From Burkholderiales bacterium (GTDB lineage Bacteria > Pseudomonadota > Gammaproteobacteria > Burkholderiales > Burkholderiaceae_C), in contig CANFIH010000024.1 in assembly GCA_947446855.1 (NCBI GenBank), positions 1-35,372 on the forward strand: a stretch of DNA of 35,372 nt, in the 5' to 3' direction. The notes under the pieces are model-generated. The model was given only the letters and a program-made list of their open reading frames with translations. It made no database searches and was not told where the DNA came from. Shown here in pieces: positions 1-9,505 of this stretch (the stretch's first letter is position 1; each line of letters begins with the position of its first letter). Made by a program: the position numbers and the translations under genes.

Positions 1-1
1 C

Positions 2-2717
<2,716 letters not shown>

Positions 2718-2725
<8 letters not shown>

Positions 2726-3173
2726 TGTGTTCATCTCTCACGCGGCAGCAGACTCGTATCTCGCAGAATTTCTGCATCGTCACCTCACGCAGGAGGGTCT
2801 GAGCGTGTATTTGGCCTCGGTTTCCATGCCGCCTGGGGAGCGTTGGATGCCGCACATTATGGACAACCTGCGCGGCTCAACTTGGGTACTTTGCCTAGCG
2901 AGTCGTGCTGCTTGTGCCTCGCCATGGGTGATGCAGGAAATGGGGGCTGCAGTTGCTGGCAATAAAAAACTGGTGCCGATCATCTGGGATCAGCAGCCTG
3001 ATTCACTGCCGGGATGGATGAAGCAATACCAGGCTGTGAATCTGGCTGGTAGTGGGCAGGAAGAGGCAATGGTTGCCGTTGGGCGTGTCGCGGAGGCCAT
3101 CAAGGCCGAGAAGCAGAAAGGCCTGCTCATTCTTGGATTGATCTTCGCTGGATTGGTTGCCTTCGGGAAATGA
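2718..3173 (+). CDS. TIR-domain protein with C-terminal membrane helix
   Basis: The protein has 151 aa. It opens directly with the TIR signature ([12 protein letters not shown], residues 2-13). The Glu of the WxxxE motif that is catalytic in NAD-cleaving TIR domains is visible as E74 in SPWVMQEMG. Residues 1-125 fit a TIR_2-type fold, and the last 17 residues ([14 protein letters not shown] core) form a hydrophobic helix that could anchor it in the membrane. The ATG at 2718 is chosen because it has a good ribosome site (GGAGGTGG) and starts exactly at the TIR fold; the longer upstream reading is a shadow of hsdR. It overlaps hsdR by 8 bp and the next gene begins 1 bp after its stop, so it is operonic. 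Prokaryotic TIR proteins are known NADases or cyclic-ADPR-type signal makers in phage defence; which applies here is inference. Confidence 0.85.
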
Positions 3174-3174
3174 C

Positions 3175-3723
3175 ATGAGCGGTTTTTACGTCGATCAGAA
3201 TATGAACGGCCTGTTGGCTGCGCTGATGAAACCAACACGGCGGAAGGTGTTCGTCAGTTATTACCACGGTGGCGATCAAGCGTATTACGACGAATTTTCT
3301 CGCTACTTTCACGATCAGTATGAGGCGATTCGGGATAACTCGTTGGAGCGCCTGATCCAGAGCGACAACACCGAGTACGTGATGCAACAGATCAGGGATA
3401 AATACATTACCGGCACATCCTGCACCATTATTCTGATCGGTGCGCAGAGCCACCAACGCAAGTATCTAGATTGGGAGATCAAGGCGACTCTGGACAAATG
3501 CCACGGTTTGATTGGCATTGTCTTACCCACGCATGTCAAGAATCCGGCTGGCGAGATCGTTGTGCCTGATCGTTTTCTTGATAACCACAAGAGCGGGTAC
3601 GCAGTCTGGTCGCACTGGAATGGGCTTACGGCTCAAGGATTGACCCAATTGATCGACACCGCTATCGCAAAGCCGCAGTGGCAGATCGACAACTCACGGC
3701 CGCTGCGTCAACGCAACGGATAG
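3175..3723 (+). CDS. ThsB/DUF1863-like TIR protein
   Basis: The protein has 182 aa. The pattern RKVFVSYYHGGDQAYYDEF (residues 23-41), then a Ser-Asp rich loop, IRDKYITGTSCTIILIG (73-89), YLDWEIKATLD (97-107) and LIGIVLP (112-118), matches the MTH538/DUF1863 TIR-like fold found in Thoeris ThsB. E101 after W100 is the candidate catalytic Glu. In Thoeris, ThsB senses phage and makes a cyclic ADP-ribose isomer that activates ThsA. No SIR2/SLOG ThsA is visible here, so this is not a recognisable Thoeris locus within the window. ATG 3175 is preferred to TTG 3157 because it lies 1 bp after the previous stop. The ribosome site is weak (GGGAAA), consistent with coupling to the upstream TIR gene. Confidence 0.82.
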   Translation: MSGFYVDQNMNGLLAALMKPTRRKVFVSYYHGGDQAYYDEFSRYFHDQYEAIRDNSLERLIQSDNTEYVMQQIRDKYITGTSCTIILIGAQSHQRKYLDWEIKATLDKCHGLIGIVLPTHVKNPAGEIVVPDRFLDNHKSGYAVWSHWNGLTAQGLTQLIDTAIAKPQWQIDNSRPLRQRNG

Positions 3724-3732
3724 GAGATAAAT

Positions 3733-4296
3733 ATGGCAGTAATGAAAAAAGGCAATTTTTCGATAGATATTGGGTTTCTCAAGCTGGGAGCCGACTTTGA
3801 GGAAAGTGACCGACAGTGCGCATGGGAACTGTATACCGAACTGGCGACGAGAATCGCTGTGACCGGAAAATCCAAAGATAGAGACTGCACGGATTTCTCA
3901 GGGGAGGTCTATGCCGAAAGCCTTACATCGTTGCACACGTTTTTCGGTGAGGCGCGAAAAATCATGCGCCAGTTTCCTGTCTGTTCAACCTATGTGAAGC
4001 CGAGAAAACTCCTCGGCATTCGCACTAGTGCCGGTATCGAAAACCACCTTGGTGCGTTGATTCATCGCGCAATGCGTGATGTGCTTCGGCCATTTCTTGA
4101 GACATGGCAAGCCGATTATCGCTTCTGGTGGGAGAACACCAGCGACAGGACATTGCCCCCTTTCGAGCGACAAAAGGCATATCCGAAACTAAACGACATG
4201 ATTTCTCAGTGGAGTGACGTTCGAGCAATCATGCGTGCCATCCAAGATGAGTTGGTGAGCATGTACAAGCTTGTCGATGTGACCAAATTGGCTTGA
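3733..4296 (+). CDS. Hypothetical protein of unknown family in the TIR cassette
   Basis: The protein has 187 aa and I cannot name its family. It is soluble and mostly helical by eye, with no signal peptide or membrane segment. Notable segments are SIDIGFLKLGADFEES at the N-terminus, the Trp-Glu-Leu-Tyr run WELYTELATRIAV (residues 31-43), a Ser/Leu/His stretch around LTSLHTFFGEARKIMRQFP, and a Trp-rich stretch LETWQADYRFWWEN. I see no catalytic motif. The start has a convincing ribosome site (GGAG, 6 bp spacer) 9 bp after the ThsB-like gene. The local sequence is distinctly AT-rich (ATAAATATGGCAGTAATGAA). Its place between two TIR proteins and a PLD protein suggests an adaptor, regulator or sensor in the same system; that is inference from position only. 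Confidence 0.75.
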   Translation: MAVMKKGNFSIDIGFLKLGADFEESDRQCAWELYTELATRIAVTGKSKDRDCTDFSGEVYAESLTSLHTFFGEARKIMRQFPVCSTYVKPRKLLGIRTSAGIENHLGALIHRAMRDVLRPFLETWQADYRFWWENTSDRTLPPFERQKAYPKLNDMISQWSDVRAIMRAIQDELVSMYKLVDVTKLA

Positions 4297-4331
4297 TGGC
4301 TGACATCAATTATTTGTACGAGCGCAAATGA
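4296..4331 (+). CDS. Possible 11-codon coupling ORF
   Basis: A short reading frame (MADINYLYERK) starts at an ATG overlapping the preceding stop (TGATG, 4294-4298). Its TGA (4329-4331) overlaps the ATG of the PLD gene (ATGA, 4328-4331). The PLD gene has no evident ribosome site of its own, so ribosomes finishing this mini-ORF could re-initiate there. It may equally be chance. Confidence 0.3.
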   Translation: MADINYLYERK

Positions 4332-5680
4332 GATTTATTGCAGGCCCACTCAACAAGAAACTACTACAAAACCTGCTCGGCGAGGTTATTGAATCTTGTA
4401 CGCGCGTTCGTGCGGCGGTGGCATACGCGCACCGCGACAATATGCAGTTGTTCGATGCCTGTGCGCGGTATCTGAAACCGCTAGAATTTTTTGGTCGCTA
4501 TGACCATACGGTTGCCGTCGATCCTGAAGTTTTGAAGTGGTTCCTGGATAAGGCCAGCCCGAACTTTGACTGCAAGTTGGTGCCCGACATCCTGCATGCC
4601 AAGGTCATCTGGTGGGTGGATGCGGGCGCGTACATCGGTTCGGCCAACTTATCTGACCGTGCCTGGATATCGAATATCGAGGCCGGAACATTTTTTTCGC
4701 ATGACGAGCTTGTCGAGACCGGCATGGAGCGGGAGCTTCTGCACTTCTTCGAAGAAGTGGATGACCGCGCGCGGCCGCTGACCAAGGAAATCTATCAAGA
4801 GCAGCTACGTCTTACTGATCGCCGCTCAGACCTTGCGAAACGCGACTATGGACTTGAGCAGCAATTTGACAAGGACCGACTTCTGCCGAAGAACCAGGGC
4901 TTGGTGTTCGTCGACACCAAGCGGTCAACCGAAAAGCGTTTCCACAAGTTTGAACAGGACTGGAGCGACACGCTGCAGGTGATGCGTTCCATTGCGGCCC
5001 GAGTCTCTGCTCCTGGTGTAAAGCCAGGCTGGATCGACGGATCAGTCGCCGCAGGAGTACATGCCGACCAGTTCCTGCATGCCTATTACTACAAGCAGGT
5101 CAAAGATGGAAACCGCCACCCCTACGAGGAATTCTTCGCCAGGAATTCGAAGAATCCCGAGTTGGCGCTTCGCGAGGCCTTGGATTGGTGGCATGACGCC
5201 GATTTCGACCACTCGTTCGAGGAACGCACGATCTATGAATGGTCTCCACGACTGCACGAACTTCTTGCACGTGATCGAATTCTGAAACTGAGAGAGGATG
5301 AGTTTATTGATGCCATTTCACGCGTCCATGCGATCCGCGACCATGCCGTCAAGCAAGAAAATGAGCATCTTGGTCTACCCGACAGCCCGCAAGCAGGCGA
5401 CGAAAAGGTTCAGAAATTCGGCGAATGGCTCTGGCAGCAAAGGTCTCGCGAGGGCAAGACGGTACTCGACCTGTTGAATTATGTCGTGTGGGGCAACGGA
5501 AGCGTTGCAGCTCGACTTTGGAACGCGATCCGCAGCGACCAGTGGGCAATCCCCCACATCGGCCTGAGCAGCCTTGGTGAGGTTGTCGGTTGGGCTCGTC
5601 CCGACGAGTTCCCACCACGCAACATGCGCACTAGCAAAGGACTGCGGGCGCTTGGCTATAACGTCAGGATTGGTGTGTAG
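4328..5680 (+). CDS. Phospholipase D-like (single HKD) protein, probable nuclease effector
   Basis: The protein has 450 aa. The N-terminal third carries one HKD-type site: LHAKVIWW at residues 89-96 (H90, K92), followed by YIGSANLSDRAW (102-113) with the Gly/Ser and Asn that complete the motif. One HKD per chain means a dimer would be needed for an active site, as in Nuc/BfiI-type enzymes. Residues from about 130 to 450 are charged and helical, with no domain I recognise. A stretch late in the protein (ARLWNAIRSDQWAIPHIG) may be a binding module. There is no signal peptide, so it should act in the cytoplasm. PLD-family proteins occur as DNA-cutting effectors in defence loci, so nuclease is the likeliest role, but lipase activity cannot be excluded. 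It is the last gene of the cassette and of the putative island. Confidence 0.82.
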   Translation: MRFIAGPLNKKLLQNLLGEVIESCTRVRAAVAYAHRDNMQLFDACARYLKPLEFFGRYDHTVAVDPEVLKWFLDKASPNFDCKLVPDILHAKVIWWVDAGAYIGSANLSDRAWISNIEAGTFFSHDELVETGMERELLHFFEEVDDRARPLTKEIYQEQLRLTDRRSDLAKRDYGLEQQFDKDRLLPKNQGLVFVDTKRSTEKRFHKFEQDWSDTLQVMRSIAARVSAPGVKPGWIDGSVAAGVHADQFLHAYYYKQVKDGNRHPYEEFFARNSKNPELALREALDWWHDADFDHSFEERTIYEWSPRLHELLARDRILKLREDEFIDAISRVHAIRDHAVKQENEHLGLPDSPQAGDEKVQKFGEWLWQQRSREGKTVLDLLNYVVWGNGSVAARLWNAIRSDQWAIPHIGLSSLGEVVGWARPDEFPPRNMRTSKGLRALGYNVRIGV

Positions 5681-5690
5681 CCGGAATTGA

Positions 5691-5712
5691 TTGGGGGCAT
5701 ATTTGGGGGCAT
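5691..5712 (+). repeat. Direct repeat TTGGGGGCAT x2 (possible integrase arm sites)
   Basis: Two exact copies of TTGGGGGCAT lie 12 bp apart (5691-5700 and 5703-5712), just after the last cassette gene. Short tandem TTGGGGGtA-like repeats are often seen near the ends of islands moved by tyrosine (P4-like) integrases, where they may bind the integrase arm domain. That assignment is from general knowledge; the integrase itself is not in the window. Confidence 0.45.
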
Positions 5713-5775
5713 GAGTACAATCCATTTGCTACTAAGCATTTTATCTATGCGGGTTTCAAGGCCTGATGTGAATGT

Positions 5776-5788
5776 CTCCGTTCCGCCA
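5776..5788 (+). other. Possible att remnant: tRNA-Ser-like 3' end
   Basis: CTCCGTTCCGCCA looks like the acceptor 3' strand, discriminator G and CCA of a serine tRNA. The bases before it (GATGTGAATGT) do not form a proper T-arm, so it is a fragment at best, as expected at the distal end of an island inserted in a tRNA gene. A terminator begins 7 bp later, as is usual behind a tRNA. The match is short and judged by eye. Confidence 0.35.
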
Positions 5789-5794
5789 AACTTG

Positions 5795-5833
5795 AAAAAC
5801 CCTTGTGAATCTTCGATTTACAAGGGTTTTTTT
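5795..5833 (+). terminator. Strong intrinsic terminator
   Basis: AAAAACCCTTGTGAATC (5795-5811) pairs with GATTTACAAGGGTTTTT (5815-5831) through a 3-base TTC loop: 17 bp with one G-T pair. A T-run follows to 5833. Five A residues begin the stem, so it could work in both directions. It separates the defence island from the signalling genes. Confidence 0.85.
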
Positions 5834-5973
5834 CTGGTGCGCTGACAAAGCCACTGCAAGTACCCCATGGCCAGATGCGCTCCGGATTTTTTGCTGCAGG
5901 TTTGCGGGGCAACGAATGGGCAGCAGCAGCGCCAAGTTGAGGCGTAACATCGTCGCTTCAAAAAGCGAATCCT
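5834..5973. other. Intergenic leader before the CheB-CheR fusion
   Basis: I see no gene and no convincing sigma-70 promoter here. A small hairpin (CGCTT 5954-5958 with AAGCG 5963-5967) lies just before the ATG, where a ribosome site would be expected, and no good Shine-Dalgarno sequence is visible. Confidence 0.4.
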
Positions 5974-8900
5974 ATGGCAAGCAAGCAATCCAAGATACAT
6001 AGCCGCCAGCCAGTGACCAAGAAGGTGGCCACTGCGGCGCAGGCACCAGCCCCTGATGGTGCAGCAGGTGCTGACCTGCAGGGCGCGCCCGCCAAGCCCT
6101 TTCCTATCGTCGGCATCGGCGCTTCAGCCGGTGGTCTGGCCGCATTCCAGGCCTTTTTTTCCGGGATGCCGGCAGACTGCGATCCGGGGATGGCCTTCTT
6201 GCTGGTGCAACACCTGGCTCCAAACCATGAAAGCATCTTGGTGGACATCATCAGGCGCTACACCCGGATGCCGGTGTCCGAGGCCGTGGACGGTGCGGTG
6301 GTCAAGGCCAACTGTGTCTACGTCATCCCGCCTAACCAAGACATGGCAATCCTGAACGGCGTCATTCAATTGCTACACCCGACCTTGCCGCACGGTCAAC
6401 GTTTGCCCATCGACTATTTTTTCCGCTCCCTGGCGCAGGATCAGCGCGAGAACGCGATGGCCATCGTGCTCTCGGGTACAGGCTCGGACGGCGCCCAAGG
6501 TGTGCGTGCCATCAAGGGCGAGGGTGGTCTGGTCATCGTGCAGACGCCGGGCTCCACCGAGTTCGACAGCATGCCCCGCAGCGCCATCGCCACCGACTCG
6601 GTGGACTATCAGCTCCTGCCCGCCGAGATGCCGGCACAGCTCATTGCCTACGCTGCGCTGGCTTCCAGGGGGTCGAGGCCGCAAGCCATGGGCGTTGTTG
6701 CCTCAAGTCTTGAGAACCACCTGAGCAAGATATTCCTGCTGCTACGCGGACAGACCGGGCACGACTTCTCCCTCTACAAGCCCAATACCCTGATTCGACG
6801 CATCGAGCGGCGCAAGGCCTTGCACCAGATTGACAATTTGGAGGACTACGTCGATTTCCTGCAGCACACGCCACAGGAGGTAGAGGCACTGTTTCGCGAC
6901 GTCCTGATCGGCGTGACGAATTTCATGCGCGATCCGCAGGCCTTTGACAAATTGCAGGAGCAAATCGATGACAGGCTGTTCGCTGGCAAGCAGCCTGGCG
7001 ATAGGGTTCGCGTCTGGACCCCGGGATGCTCCACCGGAGAAGAGGCTTATTCCATCGCCATGCTCTTGCAGGAGCGCATGCGGGCCCTGAAGAAAGACTT
7101 TGTGGTGCAGATATTCGCCACCGACATCGACAGCCGCGCCATTGCCACGGCCCGTTCCGGCTTGTATCCGACCAGTATCGCCGCTGATCTGAGCGCAGAG
7201 CAATTGGCCGGGTTTTTTACGAGTGAGCCGGGCGGCGGTTACCGCGTGCGCCGGGTCATCCGCGACATGATCACCTTCTCAGAACAGGATGTGATCCGGG
7301 ATCCGTCGTTTTCCCAACTCGATCTGATCAGTTGCCGCAACCTGTTGATTTACCTGCGCAGCGAATTGCAGCACAAGCTTATGCAGTTGTTCCATTACGC
7401 ACTGAATCCTGGCGGTCTATTGTTTTTGGGCAGTGCCGAGGGCGTAGGTGAGTATGAGCATCTTTTTTCCGTGATCGATGGCAAATCCAGGCTGTTCCTG
7501 CGCAGGGGCAATGTGCCACGCAAGGCACTGGGCCAGTTCCTGCCGCCCATGACGGGGCCGGAGGCCGGCACGGTGCCGGACCCGGCCATCCCGGCCATCC
7601 CGGCGAAATATTCCCTGGGCGAACAGACGGAGCGGGCCCTGTTGCAGTTGCTGGAACCCATTTGCGCGCTGGTCGAGAAAAATGGCGACATCCTGCACCT
7701 GCGCGGGCGCACCGGCATGTACCTGGAGCCCACGCCGGGAGACGCCGGCATCAACAACATCCTGAAGATGGCGCGCGAGGGGTTGGCGCAACCCTTGAAG
7801 CTTGCGCTGTACCAGGCGGTGGAAGACAAGCGGGTGGTGCGTCGGACCGGCCTGCGTGTACGCACCAACGGCCACTTCACGACCGCCAACCTCGCCGTTT
7901 GCCCGGTAGCACTCAGGGCCGGTGATGCACACCAGTCCATGAGGTACCTGGTGGTCCTGGAAGAGGCACCCCTGGTCGATGCGGAGCCGCTGCAGCACAG
8001 CGCGGTGCCAACGGGATCCGTGGTGCAGGTTGATGTGCGCCTTGCCGAGCTTGAGCGGGAACTGCGTGACAAGGAAAGAATGTTGCGCAGTGCCCGGGAG
8101 GATACGGAAACCTCGACCGAGGAGCTGCGCTCGGCGATCGAGGAAATGCAGTCGGTTAATGAAGAGCTCAGAGCGAGCAACGAGGAGCTGGACACTTCCA
8201 AGGAGGAACTGCAATCCTTGAACGAGGAATTGGCCACGGTCAACCTGGAGCAGCAAAACAAGGTGGCCGATTTGGCGCGCGCGCTCAACGACAACCGCAA
8301 CCTGTTGGCGGGCAGCGGCATCGCCACCATCTTTGTGGATTTGCAACAGCGCATCCTCAGCTTCACGCCCTCTGCCACCAGCATCATCAACCTGGTGGCA
8401 AGCGATGTGGGCCGGCCCCTGGGCCATTTCATGGCCCGACTGCGCGGCTACGACAGCATGACGGAAGACATCGCTGCCGTGCTGGACACCCTGGCGACCA
8501 AGGAAATCCGGGTACAGGACAAAGACGGCCACTGGTACATGCTGCGCATCCTGCCCTACCGCACGCTGGAAAATGTCATCGAGGGCGCGGCCGTCACTTT
8601 CATGGACATCTCCGAGGTGGTGAAGGCGCAGGTGGACATGGCACAGTTGCACCAGGCGCTCGCCGCGCTCAGGGAGAGCGAACTGCGCTTCCGCTCCGTC
8701 GTCTCGGCCCTGTCTGATGGCGTGCTGTTGCTCACGCGCGACGGCAAAATCACTGCCTGCAACCCGTCGGCTGAACGCATCCTGGGCTTGTCCGGCTGGG
8801 ACCTGGAAGACCGTGTGACGCTCGATTCGCACTGTCTGACGATTCATGAGGACGGCAGTCCCTTTTTGCCGGAAGCGCGCCCCAGCCAGATCGCATTTCG

Positions 8901-9447
8901 GGACGGTGTGGTCCAGCAAAGCGTGGTGATTGGGGTTTACCGGTCCGATGGAACGCTGGTCTGGATTTTGGCCAACGCAGTGCCGGTGTTCTCGCATGGG
9001 GAGCCGCAGCCCTCGACCGTTGTGGTCTCCTTTAGCGACATCACCGAACGCAAGCGCATGCAGGGTCTGCTGGACCAGGCTGGCCAGGACAGGCGACTGG
9101 CGGTGGTGCTGCGTGATACGCACGATGCCATGACCCTGCACGCGCTGGATGGCCGCATCCTGGCCTGGAACCCCGCTGCACAGCGCATCTATGGCTGGAG
9201 CGAAGCCGAGGCCCTGCAGATGAACCTTGTAGACCGCGTGCCGCCAGCGCAACGCGAGTTGGTGCTGGACCAGATAGACCGGCTTGGCCGGGCGCAAACC
9301 ATAGAGACCTCGCTCAGCCAACGCCTCGCCAAGGACGGCTCCGTCCTGCAGGTCTCGATCACCGCCACGGCCTTACGCAATGAGGCCGCTGAGGTCTATG
9401 CCGTGGCGACAACCGAACGTTTGATCGGGGGGAGCGGCCATCGCTGA
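5974..9447 (+). CDS. CheB-CheR fusion with coiled coil and PAS domains, no kinase
   Basis: The protein has 1157 aa. Residues about 43-230 are a CheB methylesterase domain: GIGASAGG with S51, LVQHL with H80 and GTGSDG with D172 form the Ser-His-Asp triad. There is no receiver domain in front. Residues about 240-510 are CheR: the SAM-binding WTPGCSTGEEAYS near 348-360 and CRNLLIYL near 453-460. Residues about 690-772 are a Glu/Leu-rich coiled coil, followed by three PAS-like domains (about 775-890, 905-1025, 1030-1145). Relatives of this architecture often end in a histidine kinase; here the chain stops after the last PAS with a short tail. It could add and remove glutamyl methyl groups on a receptor or a partner protein, tuned by its PAS sensors. 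The neighbouring PAS-LuxR gene is a likely partner. The start is taken at the first ATG; its ribosome site is weak. Confidence 0.9.
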   Translation: MASKQSKIHSRQPVTKKVATAAQAPAPDGAAGADLQGAPAKPFPIVGIGASAGGLAAFQAFFSGMPADCDPGMAFLLVQHLAPNHESILVDIIRRYTRMPVSEAVDGAVVKANCVYVIPPNQDMAILNGVIQLLHPTLPHGQRLPIDYFFRSLAQDQRENAMAIVLSGTGSDGAQGVRAIKGEGGLVIVQTPGSTEFDSMPRSAIATDSVDYQLLPAEMPAQLIAYAALASRGSRPQAMGVVASSLENHLSKIFLLLRGQTGHDFSLYKPNTLIRRIERRKALHQIDNLEDYVDFLQHTPQEVEALFRDVLIGVTNFMRDPQAFDKLQEQIDDRLFAGKQPGDRVRVWTPGCSTGEEAYSIAMLLQERMRALKKDFVVQIFATDIDSRAIATARSGLYPTSIAADLSAEQLAGFFTSEPGGGYRVRRVIRDMITFSEQDVIRDPSFSQLDLISCRNLLIYLRSELQHKLMQLFHYALNPGGLLFLGSAEGVGEYEHLFSVIDGKSRLFLRRGNVPRKALGQFLPPMTGPEAGTVPDPAIPAIPAKYSLGEQTERALLQLLEPICALVEKNGDILHLRGRTGMYLEPTPGDAGINNILKMAREGLAQPLKLALYQAVEDKRVVRRTGLRVRTNGHFTTANLAVCPVALRAGDAHQSMRYLVVLEEAPLVDAEPLQHSAVPTGSVVQVDVRLAELERELRDKERMLRSAREDTETSTEELRSAIEEMQSVNEELRASNEELDTSKEELQSLNEELATVNLEQQNKVADLARALNDNRNLLAGSGIATIFVDLQQRILSFTPSATSIINLVASDVGRPLGHFMARLRGYDSMTEDIAAVLDTLATKEIRVQDKDGHWYMLRILPYRTLENVIEGAAVTFMDISEVVKAQVDMAQLHQALAALRESELRFRSVVSALSDGVLLLTRDGKITACNPSAERILGLSGWDLEDRVTLDSHCLTIHEDGSPFLPEARPSQIAFRDGVVQQSVVIGVYRSDGTLVWILANAVPVFSHGEPQPSTVVVSFSDITERKRMQGLLDQAGQDRRLAVVLRDTHDAMTLHALDGRILAWNPAAQRIYGWSEAEALQMNLVDRVPPAQRELVLDQIDRLGRAQTIETSLSQRLAKDGSVLQVSITATALRNEAAEVYAVATTERLIGGSGHR

Positions 9448-9505
9448 GCAGGACACCCCCGGCACCACGCGGGCGGCCACTGCCTCGTCGCTCTCGGGCT
9501 CTGCC

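Noticed and set aside
5691..5712. G-quadruplex from the G5 runs
   Set aside because: Only two G runs are present, and four are needed for an intramolecular quadruplex.
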